The position numbers and the translations under genes are program-made. This document shows positions 45,925-54,985 of a stretch of 64,000 bases of DNA, piece after piece; positions within the stretch are counted from its first letter, which is position 1, and each line of letters starts with the position of its first letter. This DNA is from Aegicerativicinus sediminis (GTDB lineage Bacteria > Bacteroidota > Bacteroidia > Flavobacteriales > Flavobacteriaceae): contig NZ_CP064295.1 of the NCBI RefSeq assembly GCF_015476115.1, positions 1,110,001 through 1,174,000 on the forward strand, in the 5' to 3' direction. The notes under the pieces are model-generated. The model made no database searches and was not told the DNA's origin. It saw nothing but the letters and a program-made list of their open reading frames with translations.

Positions 45925-46977
45925 ATGTTTGAATACAACTATTTCATGGGACTATTAGACTTATTTAACATACCTAAGGCTAATTACTCATTTACAACTC
46001 TTTCTGATGGCTTGGTAAATGACACCTTTTTAGTCAGTTTAAACAGCCGGCCCAAATACATTTTACAACGTATTAATCATCAGGTTTTTAAATCTCCTCC
46101 CAAAATTATGTCGAACATATCTAGAGCACTCAATATTGTAGGAGGTCCAGGTTATGCGGAAATTGATATTATTCATTCCAAGGAAGGCAACGGCTATATA
46201 AAATATGAAGGTAATTATTGGAGATTAATGTCCTTTATAAAAGACAGTACTACCTATAATAGCACCGTTGATCCAAAAGTGGCATATGGAGCCGGTTGGA
46301 TTGTTGGTAAGTTCCACAATTTGATGCAAAATGAAAGAGTCTTAGATTATCATATTACACTAAAAGACTTTCACAATCTAGATTTCAGATTGCAGCAATT
46401 GGATGCTGCAACCAAAATAGCTTCTACGGAGCGTTTATCCAAAGCGTCTATGGCTTTGGTTACAATTGAAAGCTTGCTAGAGGAAGTTAAGGATTGGAAT
46501 AACCAAGCTATTCTAAAGCGGATTTGCCATAACGATACTAAATTGAACAATATTTTATTCGCCACCAATAAACAACCTTTGTGTTTAATCGATTTAGATA
46601 CGATTATGGAGGGATATTTCTACAATGATTTTGGAGATATTGTGCGATCCGTTGTAAGTACCGCCGCTGAAAATGAACTCGATTTATCTAAGATTACTTT
46701 CGATATAAAATTATTTAAGTCTATTCTGAAAGGAATAAAAGAAAGTGGAGTGATTTTAAAGCAGGTAGAAATTGAAAGTCTTTACTTAGGAGTTGTTTTT
46801 ATGCCATTGATACATGGCGTTAGAGCTGTGACTGATTATCTTGAAAATGACAAGTATTACAAAGTTTCTTATAAGGATCAAAACCTAGATAGGGCAAATG
46901 CACTGCTTTATTTTGCTACGAAAGCTAGAGCTTTTAAGGATACTATAAAAAGTCTAATTCAGGAAATACTTGGTTAA
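45925..46977 (+). CDS. APH-fold sugar 1-kinase, NahK-like
   Basis: Aminoglycoside-phosphotransferase-fold kinase. The catalytic loop ICHNDTKLNNILF and the metal site CLIDLDTIMEGYFYNDFGDIVRS follow the pattern of N-acetylhexosamine 1-kinase (NahK), and the N-terminal DGLVNDTFLV fits its nucleotide loop. 350 aa, normal for NahK. It lies directly after the nucleotidyltransferase, so the pair probably turns a free (N-acetyl)hexose into a nucleotide sugar. The sugar accepted is not known. Confidence 0.82.
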   Translation: MFEYNYFMGLLDLFNIPKANYSFTTLSDGLVNDTFLVSLNSRPKYILQRINHQVFKSPPKIMSNISRALNIVGGPGYAEIDIIHSKEGNGYIKYEGNYWRLMSFIKDSTTYNSTVDPKVAYGAGWIVGKFHNLMQNERVLDYHITLKDFHNLDFRLQQLDAATKIASTERLSKASMALVTIESLLEEVKDWNNQAILKRICHNDTKLNNILFATNKQPLCLIDLDTIMEGYFYNDFGDIVRSVVSTAAENELDLSKITFDIKLFKSILKGIKESGVILKQVEIESLYLGVVFMPLIHGVRAVTDYLENDKYYKVSYKDQNLDRANALLYFATKARAFKDTIKSLIQEILG

Positions 46978-47018
46978 AATACCACTAGAAATCAGGTTTT
47001 TATTTTAGGTATTTATAC

Positions 47019-48443
47019 TTATTGTTTTCTATAACCGATTTTAGGTCGAGTTTCGGCATCTTTTCGTTTCAACTCTTCTTCCAACTTTTTGTATTTGCTG
47101 ATATCCTTCATCGTTACAACAATAGCCACAACCTCATTTTTATTATTGACAATAGGTCTTCCGCTTATCAAAACCCTTTTCATTTCATTGGTACTAAGAT
47201 TTCTTAATAAGACATCCACATCATCCGTAATTTCACCTAAATATGCTCTTTCAGCAGGAAGGTTTTGGGCTGGGAATTGGGTTTTGCCATCGGGATAAAG
47301 AACCTCAAACTGATCGGAAAAATTAATGGGTATATGTGCTTCTTCCACAATGCCGAAAAATTCATGGGCATTATTATTAGCTAGTATTACCTTCTTATCG
47401 GTATTAGCAACAATGACCCCGTCACTGATATTTTCTAATATCATATTTAGTTTCTGTTGGCTTTCAAACAAGGCATTCAACTCTATTTCCTTTTCTTGCT
47501 TAAGTTGAAGTTCTTCAGTAACATCGCGTACTATGGCATACATCAATCCGGTATTCTGATCTGCAGTTGCATTCCATGACAACCATTTTATGGAACCATC
47601 CTTGCAAACCCAACGATTTTTGAAATTGACGATGTCGGTCCCTGTTTTCAATTTTTCAATTTCTTTTTTAGTGGTCTCAATATCCTCAGGATAAATAAAG
47701 TCGGTGAATGGTTTTTCCAAAAGTTGCTCTTTGGAATATCCTAACAACTTGCTTAAAGATGGATTTACTTTTATAAATGAATCTTTGGTGGCAATTACCA
47801 AACTATCAATAGAAAGATTGAAAAAGGTGTCAGCTGCCTTTAAAGATTGTTCTATTTTTTTTCTTTCAGTTATGTCGGTTGAAATATTTCCTATTGCATA
47901 GGCACGGTTGGAGGTGTCGAATAAAGGAAACTTAACGGATAGATATATATGGGGACCGTCTTCCTGCTCAAGTGTTTCTTCAACATAGATTTCCTTTGAT
48001 GCCTTCAGCGCATCTAAATCTGAACTTCGAAAAACATCCGCAACCTCTTTAGGCAAGAAATCATGATTTGTTTTTCCTATTAGGTCCTTTTCTTTAGACT
48101 GGAAAAGTTTCTGATATTGCTTATTTACCAATATATATTCACCATTTAACTTTTTAACAGAAATAAGATTGGTGGCATTATCAATAATTGATTGCAACAA
48201 TATTTGATTGTTTAATAGTTGCTGCTGATATGTTTTGTTTGCCTTTAATTGTGTCCGAAGGATAAAAAATACAACAGTTAGCATCCCTATGGAAAGAAGT
48301 ATTAAAGCCAAAGAAATCCAATCTAAAAAGGATGCTTCTTTAGAAATTGGCATTTGTTTCCAATAAATGAGACCCAAAGCAATTACCACAGCAAGATTTA
48401 TTACATAACCAAAAGCTATTTTTCTTTCAAATGAAATCTTCAT
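47019..48443 (-). CDS. Membrane protein with three PAS domains and no kinase domain
   Basis: Two N-terminal transmembrane helices (about 8-26 and 40-62), a short coiled coil, then three PAS/PAC modules: about 75-195 (ends ISTDITERKKIEQ), about 200-315 (ends VRDVTEELQ) and about 325-450 (ends MKDISKYKKLEEELKRK). The protein ends about 15 residues later with no histidine kinase, GGDEF or methyl-accepting domain, and only 41 bp separate its stop from the convergent kinase gene, so no detached output domain follows. It may pass a signal to a partner or be the remnant of a sensor kinase. It has its own TGA-N6-TCA promoter. Confidence 0.85.
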   Translation of the reverse strand: MKISFERKIAFGYVINLAVVIALGLIYWKQMPISKEASFLDWISLALILLSIGMLTVVFFILRTQLKANKTYQQQLLNNQILLQSIIDNATNLISVKKLNGEYILVNKQYQKLFQSKEKDLIGKTNHDFLPKEVADVFRSSDLDALKASKEIYVEETLEQEDGPHIYLSVKFPLFDTSNRAYAIGNISTDITERKKIEQSLKAADTFFNLSIDSLVIATKDSFIKVNPSLSKLLGYSKEQLLEKPFTDFIYPEDIETTKKEIEKLKTGTDIVNFKNRWVCKDGSIKWLSWNATADQNTGLMYAIVRDVTEELQLKQEKEIELNALFESQQKLNMILENISDGVIVANTDKKVILANNNAHEFFGIVEEAHIPINFSDQFEVLYPDGKTQFPAQNLPAERAYLGEITDDVDVLLRNLSTNEMKRVLISGRPIVNNKNEVVAIVVTMKDISKYKKLEEELKRKDAETRPKIGYRKQ

Positions 48444-48486
48444 GTGTCTGTTAAATTACATCTACTTCCTTTTTTTATGCATCAAT

Positions 48487-48529
48487 TAAAGTTATGTTTT
48501 CTTAAGTTCAGAAGAAATGATTTTTGTCA
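48487..48529 (-). promoter_or_regulatory. TGA-N6-TCA site and -7 box before the PAS protein
   Basis: Minus-strand TGACAAAAATCA (48529-48518) and -7-like TAACTTTA (48494-48487); palindrome centre to first base of the -7 box is 29.5 bp. Same geometry as six other promoters of the island. Confidence 0.7.
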
Positions 48530-48564
48530 TTCTAATACCTGGTTATCAAGCATAAAGCTTTACG

Positions 48565-49650
48565 TTAATAAACCAGCTTAGATTCTAGTAGAATGTATTC
48601 AGTTAAATTGGTGCGGTCTAATGCCCCGACAAGTACCCCGTTATTAACCACCGGGAAAAATGACTGTTTTGATTGGGTAATCAACGGGTAAACTTTGCTT
48701 AAATCATCTGTCGATTTGATAATTTTAAACGATTTGGACATTACATCCTTTACAAGCAAATTTTTATTGGAGTTATTAATTATGTCTTTATGGAATAAAA
48801 TCCCTTGGATTTCCTTGTTTTTTGCAACAATAAAATTTGTCTCTGTGCCTGAGATAATTTTGTCAACCACCACTTCCAGAGAATCTTCAGGTTCAAAAAC
48901 AGTTATATTGAGCAACATAGCCTCTTCTACACTATGGCCTTTAATAATAGATTGTTGAAGTACCATTTGATTTTCTCCGAAAGCCCCAACGAAAATAAAT
49001 AGGGCAATAAATATCAATAATGGATTGTCCATTAATCCTATTAACAACAAAACGATAGCAATAAATTGGCCAATACTTGCAGCAATTTGGGTGGCTTTTA
49101 CCCTTCCAATTTGCATAGCCAATAAGGCCCTAAGGATGCGACCACCATCCATAGGAAAGGCTGGTATCATATTAAAAACAACCAACCCAACATTTACAAT
49201 AAACAAGAAGAACAGAAAGTTTTGAAAGCTAAAATCGTTTAAGGTTTCTATAGTTTCTTGAAACCGCAAATTGAACATATCTCCAATTGGGATTATAAAA
49301 AATAAAATTAACGCAATTACAATATTTACAAATGGTCCGGCCAATACCACCAACATTTCCTGTTTTGGCGATTCTGGAACTCTCTCAAAACTGGCCATGC
49401 CGCCAATTGGAAGCAAAAGAATCTTTTTCGTTTTAATACCAAAACGCTTAGCTGTAAATGCATGCCCTAATTCGTGGAAGACGACACATGCAAATACAGC
49501 TAAGACAAAAGCAATGTTAAACAGGACACTAGTTGTTGAACTACCACTCAATAATTCACTCAATGCAACCCAAATCAACAACAAATAAAACGTCCAATGT
49601 ACAATGATTTTTACACCAAATAAGTTACCTAAATGGATGTTTGCTTTCAT
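48565..49650 (-). CDS. M50 site-2-type metalloprotease with CBS domains
   Basis: Intramembrane zinc protease. I use the ATG at 49650 because the earlier frame start at 49701 overlaps the upstream gene and its residues do not fit; [21 protein letters not shown] is the classical family start. Zinc ligands are in [16 protein letters not shown] and the third in [19 protein letters not shown]. Six or so membrane segments fill the first about 220 residues, and the C-terminal about 120 residues form a CBS pair, the layout of the Rv2625c-type protease. It lies 13 bp after the WG-repeat gene. The CBS domains may sense adenine nucleotides. Confidence 0.92.
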   Translation of the reverse strand: MKANIHLGNLFGVKIIVHWTFYLLLIWVALSELLSGSSTTSVLFNIAFVLAVFACVVFHELGHAFTAKRFGIKTKKILLLPIGGMASFERVPESPKQEMLVVLAGPFVNIVIALILFFIIPIGDMFNLRFQETIETLNDFSFQNFLFFLFIVNVGLVVFNMIPAFPMDGGRILRALLAMQIGRVKATQIAASIGQFIAIVLLLIGLMDNPLLIFIALFIFVGAFGENQMVLQQSIIKGHSVEEAMLLNITVFEPEDSLEVVVDKIISGTETNFIVAKNKEIQGILFHKDIINNSNKNLLVKDVMSKSFKIIKSTDDLSKVYPLITQSKQSFFPVVNNGVLVGALDRTNLTEYILLESKLVY

Positions 49651-49663
49651 TTTACCTACATTG

Positions 49664-50275
49664 CTACTGAATCTTTTTGATGGTCCAATGATCTTTATCA
49701 ACCATGACAGCAGAAAGATTTTCTGAGATTAATTTTGAAGTTATCTTTGGTGGTAATCTTAAATACTTTTTATCGAGAACAACATTAACACCTTTATCGT
49801 CCAAATAACTTTTAATGTTTCCATCAGTGTCTATTACCACTTCAAAATATCTATAGTTGACAACATTTTTCCCTAAAACATCATTTTGACCCAGTTTCTC
49901 TTTTAATAAATAAATTGCAACCGCAAGTTGGTTGTTAAAATTGGAAGCATTTAAAAACTGTGGTTCAATAACAACCTTTCCCGTTGGGTCTATGTAGCCA
50001 AAATAACTAATCCCGTCAATTTTCTTCTCGATTAAACACCTGCCATCCATAAAGACTGGGTATAAACCATCATCGCATTTAGTAAGGACTAAATCATTTC
50101 TAAAATCCATTACCTTTTTACCATCTGAGTTAATAAAAGACCATTGGTCGCCTTTTTTAATTGCTGCATAGCCATCATTTAAACTAGACACAAAGTCAAA
50201 AACTTGATTGCTTTGGGCAAAACTTAAAATTGGAAGAATAAGGAATCCAACTAATATTATTATTAAATTTTTCAT
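49664..50275 (-). CDS. WG-repeat-containing exported protein
   Basis: Signal peptide [21 protein letters not shown], then at least two WG-type beta repeats ([21 protein letters not shown] and [18 protein letters not shown]). 203 aa, short for WG proteins, which usually carry more repeats. The C-terminal 80 residues are not repeat-like. It lies between a small helical protein and the M50 protease in one run of minus-strand genes. Function unknown; an envelope role is likely. Confidence 0.8.
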   Translation of the reverse strand: MKNLIIILVGFLILPILSFAQSNQVFDFVSSLNDGYAAIKKGDQWSFINSDGKKVMDFRNDLVLTKCDDGLYPVFMDGRCLIEKKIDGISYFGYIDPTGKVVIEPQFLNASNFNNQLAVAIYLLKEKLGQNDVLGKNVVNYRYFEVVIDTDGNIKSYLDDKGVNVVLDKKYLRLPPKITSKLISENLSAVMVDKDHWTIKKIQ

Positions 50276-50333
50276 GACATTAATAGTTTAGGGTTAATAA
50301 TTATATCATTCCTAAATAGATTTAATAAACCTA

Positions 50334-50774
50334 TTAAACCAGTAACTTTTGCTGTTTTTCCTTAAGGATTCCTTTGATTAAATTGAAAAATTTCATTTTT
50401 AGCTGTTGATATTTCCTTAAGAATTCAGCAACAGTGATAATTAATTTGAGATGTTCTTTTCTGTAAGCCTCTTCTTCTAATGGCTGTTCTATATCGTCCA
50501 CAATAATTTCAAGTTTATTGGTATGAGACTGTACCGAAGCTAGTAGTTTCTTTGTCTCCTTTTTTATTGAACGGAGTTGTTTAATTATTTTCTCGCTCGC
50601 CATTATATGCGAAGAATTAATAAGATCGAATTGATAAGATTTAATGAGTTTTTCAAAAAAGTTTTGTTCATTTTTAATGAATCTCAAATCAGATAACCAT
50701 TCCAGTGATTTTGTATGCATTTCCTCTGCATTTAACCACTCTAAATAACCAGTATTTGATTTAGTTGTTTTCAT
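50334..50774 (-). CDS. Small helical protein of unknown function
   Basis: 146 aa, no signal peptide or membrane segment, predicted almost wholly helical with charged heptad-like runs (ASEKIIKQLRSIKKETKKLL; EHLKLIITVAEFLRKYQQLK). I do not recognise a family. It follows Hsp20 after a strong hairpin and precedes the WG-repeat gene by 58 bp. The context suggests a stress-linked cytoplasmic role. Confidence 0.7.
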   Translation of the reverse strand: MKTTKSNTGYLEWLNAEEMHTKSLEWLSDLRFIKNEQNFFEKLIKSYQFDLINSSHIMASEKIIKQLRSIKKETKKLLASVQSHTNKLEIIVDDIEQPLEEEAYRKEHLKLIITVAEFLRKYQQLKMKFFNLIKGILKEKQQKLLV

Positions 50775-50792
50775 AATTAAAAGATTTTAAAC

Positions 50793-50822
50793 CCATAGGG
50801 CGGAACCAACACCGCCCTATGG
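50793..50822 (-). terminator. Hairpin after hsp20
   Basis: Perfect 11-bp GC-rich stem (CCATAGGGCGG 50793-50803 / CCGCCCTATGG 50812-50822) with an 8-nt loop, 13 bp after the Hsp20 stop. On the minus strand the tail is GTTTAAAATCTTTTAATT, a weak U-tract, so partial read-through into the next gene (start 50774) is likely. Confidence 0.65.
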
Positions 50823-50834
50823 AACGTTAATCTG

Positions 50835-51284
50835 TCATGAAATCTCGATGGTTTTTTCGCGATGCTCTTTCGCCTTTTCTTCTTTTTGTAGACTTAATTT
50901 TAAAATACCGTTTTTATAAGTTGCCTTTACATCCTTTTCGGCGTTTACGGTATTAGGTAATTTTAAGGATCTTTTAAATGAATTGTAGTTAAATTCTTTA
51001 ATGGTATAATCTGAGTCTTTTTCTTCTTTTTTCTCCTCTTTTTTACCATAAACATTTAATACATCGCCTTCTACTGTAACCTTAAAATCTTCCTTAGAAA
51101 ATCCTGGTGCAGCAAATTCCACTTCAAAATCTTTTTCATGTTCAATAACATTTAAAGCTGGCATTAAACCATCTTCCTCATAGAAATCCGTATTGAAAAA
51201 ATCAGGATCCAGAAGGTTATTGAAATCACTGTTTCTCCATAAAGGAAACAGCCTTCTTCTGTTGTTAGTTTTAATTAGTGACAT
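50835..51284 (-). CDS. hsp20: Hsp20/alpha-crystallin small heat-shock protein
   Basis: ATP-independent holdase. N-terminal arm (about 1-40: FPLWRNSDFNNLLDP), then the alpha-crystallin domain (about 42-140) with AAPGFSKEDFKVTVEGDVLNV, the flexible charged loop KKEEKKEEKD, FKRSLKLPNTV and YKNGILKLSLQKEE. 149 aa, normal. The C-terminal tail is short (KTIEIS) and carries only an imperfect IxI-like motif. It has its own TGA-N6-TCA promoter at 51319-51361, so it belongs to the island's regulon rather than to a heat-shock-only control. Confidence 0.96.
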   Translation of the reverse strand: MSLIKTNNRRRLFPLWRNSDFNNLLDPDFFNTDFYEEDGLMPALNVIEHEKDFEVEFAAPGFSKEDFKVTVEGDVLNVYGKKEEKKEEKDSDYTIKEFNYNSFKRSLKLPNTVNAEKDVKATYKNGILKLSLQKEEKAKEHREKTIEIS

Positions 51285-51318
51285 TGCTTAAAATTTTAAA
51301 TTAAACTTTGCATTCTCA

Positions 51319-51361
51319 CCAATTTAGGACTAGAAAAGGGATTTTAAAATGATATATATCA
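51319..51361 (-). promoter_or_regulatory. TGA-N6-TCA site and -7 box before hsp20
   Basis: Perfect palindrome TGATATATATCA (51350-51361) and minus-strand -7-like TAAATTGG (51326-51319), centre-to-box 29.5 bp. This would put the site near -41, the usual position of an activating CRP/FNR protein. Confidence 0.75.
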
Positions 51362-51439
51362 AGAAGCCAAAAAAATGGAATTTCCGATAAAATCAAATCC
51401 AAATATTTTGAATGAAAGGGATCGGCAACACAGTTAATT

Positions 51440-52813
51440 TTAAATTCTCAATGTTACCACATCGCCCAATTTAGGCACAGATGAATTCCAGTTATTGACT
51501 TGTTTTAACTTAACCCTCAGGGCATCTGAAGAACATGGCTCTCCATGAATTAGAAAGACATTTTCTGGAATATTTTTTATGTCACTCATCCAGTCCAACA
51601 AATCGTTCTGATCTGCATGAGCTGACAAACTTTCTATATGTCTAATTGTAGCTTTTACAGGGTAATATTTACCAAAAAACCTTATTTCATTTGCCCCGTC
51701 TTGAAGCTGCCTTCCCCTTGTGCCTTCAGCTTGGAATCCAACCAATAACACTGTGCTTGTAGGTTCATCTATAAACTGTTGTAAATAAGTGAGTACGCGC
51801 CCCCCCGTTACCATACCGCTACCTGCAATTACTATTTTAGGTCTTTTGTCATCAATCTCTTCCCAAGTTTCTCTATATGATTCCACAATTTTAACGTGCT
51901 TACACATGGCATTGTATTCAGCAGGGGTTAATTTGTGCCAGTCTGGAAATTGATTAAAGACCTCCAATACATTCATACCCATTGGGCTATCAATTATTAT
52001 TGGAATGTTTGGTATTCTGTTTTTCTGGTAAAGTTTCCAGAGTATGTAAATTAGGGTCTGTAATCGTTCAACGGCAAAACTTGGTATAATAAGAATACCC
52101 TTCTTTTTAAGACTATTTAAAATAATCTCAACCAAGAGATCCTCTACATTCTCATCGGGATGAATTTTATTGCCATAGGTACTTTCAACAAAGAGGTAAT
52201 CGGCCCATCTAGGTTTTTTTGGGTCCTTAAGCAAATAATCCTTTCGTCTACCAAGGTCGCCAGAGAATACGAAACGCTTTCCGTTTATGTCTAATTCAAT
52301 AAAAGTAGAGCCAAGTATATGTCCGTTATATTGAAATCGATAGGAAATAGAATCCGAAACCTGGATCCATTTATCTTCTGGTTTAGCCGTAAACAGCTTT
52401 ATTGTTTTTTCGGCATCTAGGACTGTATATAATGGCAAGGCAGGGTTATGTTTGGAATATTCTTCCTTATTGGCTTTTTCCGCCTCCTCTTCTTGAATTT
52501 TTGCACTATCCAAGAGAATAATTCTTGCAATTGCCAAAGTAGGTTCTGTGCCGACAATTTCACCTGCAAACCCTTGCAGAAGTAAACGTGGAAGGTAGCC
52601 CACATGGTCTAAATGTCCGTGGGTTAATAATACTAAATCAATTGAGGGTACATTAAAATCTAGTGGTTTCCAATTCAATAATCTAAGCTCTTTTAGACCT
52701 TGGAACATACCACAATCAATCAAAATATTTGTTTCCGAAGTTTCAATTAAAAATTTAGCTCCTGTAACGGTATTGGAGGCCCCAAAAAAATGTATTTTAA
52801 CTTCTTTAATCAT
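51440..52813 (-). CDS. Beta-CASP metallo-beta-lactamase nuclease (RNA-specificity type)
   Basis: Probable zinc-dependent ribonuclease of the CPSF73/Ysh1-like group. MBL motifs are LLTHGHLDHVG, ILGSTFIELDI and FSGDLGRR. The beta-CASP insert (about 230-360) contains PSFAVERLQTLIY and IVIAGSGMVTGGR, and the C-terminal RMMBL block has IESLSAHADQNDLLDW and VFLIHGEP. 457 aa, normal. Stop-to-start gap with the ATP-cone nuclease is 6 bp, so they are one operon. Its exact RNA target is unknown. Confidence 0.92.
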   Translation of the reverse strand: MIKEVKIHFFGASNTVTGAKFLIETSETNILIDCGMFQGLKELRLLNWKPLDFNVPSIDLVLLTHGHLDHVGYLPRLLLQGFAGEIVGTEPTLAIARIILLDSAKIQEEEAEKANKEEYSKHNPALPLYTVLDAEKTIKLFTAKPEDKWIQVSDSISYRFQYNGHILGSTFIELDINGKRFVFSGDLGRRKDYLLKDPKKPRWADYLFVESTYGNKIHPDENVEDLLVEIILNSLKKKGILIIPSFAVERLQTLIYILWKLYQKNRIPNIPIIIDSPMGMNVLEVFNQFPDWHKLTPAEYNAMCKHVKIVESYRETWEEIDDKRPKIVIAGSGMVTGGRVLTYLQQFIDEPTSTVLLVGFQAEGTRGRQLQDGANEIRFFGKYYPVKATIRHIESLSAHADQNDLLDWMSDIKNIPENVFLIHGEPCSSDALRVKLKQVNNWNSSVPKLGDVVTLRI

Positions 52814-52819
52814 AGTAAA

Positions 52820-53665
52820 TTACATTATACACAGACTTTTCATTTCGTTTAAAATCCTGTTTTTCCTCTGTTCGGAAACACCTAAGTGATCTAGGAAAAA
52901 AGACTCTTTCAACAGACTTTTACAAAGGACGATTCCACGTTCTAGCAAGAAATGTTTTTCTTTTGAGGACATTAATGTGGAAACGGTAATAGGAAATAAC
53001 CCGAGCCTGTCAATGCGATCTTTTATACCGTCATTTTTAGGATAATCCCAGCTTAATAAATAAAGGCCACAACAGTTACCATATTTTATGGCGTCTTCAG
53101 TAAATCTAGTATTTGTTACAACCCAGCCTTTTGTTAATATTGAATTGTCTTTGTGTTTATTTCCCCAAGAGGCCTTAATATCATTATATCGAGAATTGAT
53201 GTACAATGGTACCGTAACATTACATTTCAAACCCTGTTCCCCATGAAATTTACATTCAATAAGAGTGACTTCCTTATTTTTTTGAGCCAAAACATCAATT
53301 TCATGTTTTAAGCATTTCCCTTGTATGGTAATGCCGACTTCAGTTCTGTATCCAGAGTTAGACATAATCTCACTAACCAAGTGTTCAAAAGGAAAACCTG
53401 TAGGGCCTAACTCATAAATTGCCTTTTTAAGTTTATATCTAGAAGCAAAATGGCTCTCCTTTTTTCGAAGTAATGAAAAAGCCCGATTATAAATTTCATT
53501 TGTAGAAATACCTGTATAAAGTTCACTTCGAATGATAGCCAATATATCTTCAATCGTTTTTTGATTTGCGCCCGTTTTTGATAACGATTTCCGCAATTTT
53601 TCAATTGAAAACTTTACCCGTTCCCCTGAGGATTTTACAATATCAATATTGTTACCCTCCCTCAT
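52820..53665 (-). CDS. ATP-cone plus PD-(D/E)XK restriction-endonuclease-like protein
   Basis: Predicted nucleotide-responsive nuclease. The N-terminal ATP-cone (about 5-88) reads DIVKSSGERVKFSIEKLRKSL...NEIYNRAFSLLRK; in ribonucleotide reductases and NrdR this fold senses ATP/dATP. The second domain (about 90-225) is Mrr-like: Glu94 in FEHLVSEIM, Asp124 in HEIDVLAQ and Glu137-x-Lys139 in LIECKFH form the catalytic set. 281 aa. The C-terminal about 55 residues are helical and basic. It sits between the baeRF-like gene (10-bp gap) and the beta-CASP nuclease (6-bp gap). Target nucleic acid unknown. Confidence 0.82.
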   Translation of the reverse strand: MREGNNIDIVKSSGERVKFSIEKLRKSLSKTGANQKTIEDILAIIRSELYTGISTNEIYNRAFSLLRKKESHFASRYKLKKAIYELGPTGFPFEHLVSEIMSNSGYRTEVGITIQGKCLKHEIDVLAQKNKEVTLIECKFHGEQGLKCNVTVPLYINSRYNDIKASWGNKHKDNSILTKGWVVTNTRFTEDAIKYGNCCGLYLLSWDYPKNDGIKDRIDRLGLFPITVSTLMSSKEKHFLLERGIVLCKSLLKESFFLDHLGVSEQRKNRILNEMKSLCIM

Positions 53666-53675
53666 GATTTGGAAA

Positions 53676-54089
53676 TTATAGTTGTGAAAGGTCTAAACTT
53701 TCTTCAAAAAAGTTTCTAACCCAAGCTTTCAGTTGATTTTCAGACATACTATCAGCCTTTTTTACCCCAAGGATTTTATTACCTAAAAAGCGAAAATGAG
53801 ATTTAAGTTCCTTACGTAACTGCCCGCCTGTTTCACCTGGTCCAAATATTACAATCGCATCCGTATCCTCAATTACATGAGCGATTTCAACAAAATACTG
53901 TTGTAATTTATGGGTCTCGTAACGTTGGTAAGTTGAGTCTTGTATTTGACCTTTTCTTCGGTTTCCTTTATCAGATCTAATATTAGAACTCTCTAATGTA
54001 GACTTGACTGCCTCCAATGTCTCCTTCCCATTATCAATGGAGAAAATATATGCTGTGTGCTTATCTATCCAAATACCTGTTGTTTTCAT
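53676..54089 (-). CDS. Small protein, possibly eRF1-like (baeRF-type) fold
   Basis: 137 aa. The start MKTTGIWIDKHTAYIFSID (a strand pair opening on WIDKHTA) and the later VIFGPGETGGQLRKELKSH resemble the release-factor-like fold of bacterial baeRF or 'host attachment' proteins, where the loop after GPG holds substrate residues. The match is by eye and weak. It lies 34 bp after the second UspA gene and 10 bp before the ATP-cone nuclease. A translation- or ribosome-linked stress role would fit the context. Confidence 0.6.
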   Translation of the reverse strand: MKTTGIWIDKHTAYIFSIDNGKETLEAVKSTLESSNIRSDKGNRRKGQIQDSTYQRYETHKLQQYFVEIAHVIEDTDAIVIFGPGETGGQLRKELKSHFRFLGNKILGVKKADSMSENQLKAWVRNFFEESLDLSQL

Positions 54090-54123
54090 AATTTGTAATT
54101 TTAAAATTCTTAAAAAGTTTAGA

Positions 54124-54969
54124 TCAATCGAACTTGGCAGGAATTACCAAAAATGGAACCTCCAGTTTAAAGCCGATATGGTTAATTATTGGGCTAAAAA
54201 ACAGGTTTTCAAAAAAGAAGTGCTTATGATTTATCATTGCTAACAAATTAACCCTTGCCTTCCTTTGAAAATCAGTAATTGCCTCTGGCACATTTTTATT
54301 ACTTAAATCGTGAAATAGATAGGTGGCGTTTTTAATAAATCCTTCAAGTTTTTTTCTAAATTCTTTCTGTACCTCAGTTAATTCTTGTCCATAGTTTACA
54401 TGCAAGATGTTTAATCGAGCCCCATTAGATATGGCAATATCTAGAAGGAATTGCAAATGCTCTACCTTATAATCTAATTCAAAATCTGTTGGAAATAATA
54501 TTTCATGCGGCTTTTCAAAATGAAAATTTGTAGGCACTGCTATAACTGGGCACTTGGCACGATTAAGCACATGAATTGTGTTTGATCCCAATAATACCTT
54601 TTCAATGCCCGAAGCACCTTTAGTGCCCATAATTACCATATCTATGGCATTACCTCTATGAAGTTCTGCAATTTCAAGTGTAAGAATGTTAAATGATGAA
54701 ATGGTAGTGAAAATGTGCTTGGGGTTATTGAATTGAGATTTTACTTTTCTTAAAACCTCCTCTAAACCACGTTCTGAATTTTCTTTCATTGCATCAGTAA
54801 CAGATAATTGAGCATTGCTGGTTTGGAGGTATTCCCAATCGTAAATAATTGGAGTATAGGTATTTAATAATATAAAATTACATTCTTCATTCTTGAATAG
54901 GTTGAGTGCATATGTTATGGCGTTCCAAGAATTATCGGAAAAATCGGTTGGTAACAATATCCTTTTCAT
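54124..54969 (-). CDS. Universal stress protein, two UspA domains (A)
   Basis: Two UspA domains in tandem (about 1-145 and 150-281), cytoplasmic. Domain 1 starts MKRILLPTDFSDNSWNAITYAL and keeps the ATP-binding signature GTKGASG...GSNTIHVLNRAKCPV, so it probably binds ATP. Domain 2 begins EILFPTDFE but lacks the glycine signature (MINHKHFFFENLF in its place), so it is a non-binding domain. 281 aa is usual for Bacteroidetes tandem Usp. It lies 16 bp after UspA (B). Confidence 0.93.
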   Translation of the reverse strand: MKRILLPTDFSDNSWNAITYALNLFKNEECNFILLNTYTPIIYDWEYLQTSNAQLSVTDAMKENSERGLEEVLRKVKSQFNNPKHIFTTISSFNILTLEIAELHRGNAIDMVIMGTKGASGIEKVLLGSNTIHVLNRAKCPVIAVPTNFHFEKPHEILFPTDFELDYKVEHLQFLLDIAISNGARLNILHVNYGQELTEVQKEFRKKLEGFIKNATYLFHDLSNKNVPEAITDFQRKARVNLLAMINHKHFFFENLFFSPIINHIGFKLEVPFLVIPAKFD

Positions 54970-54985
54970 CGAATTAAATATTAAT

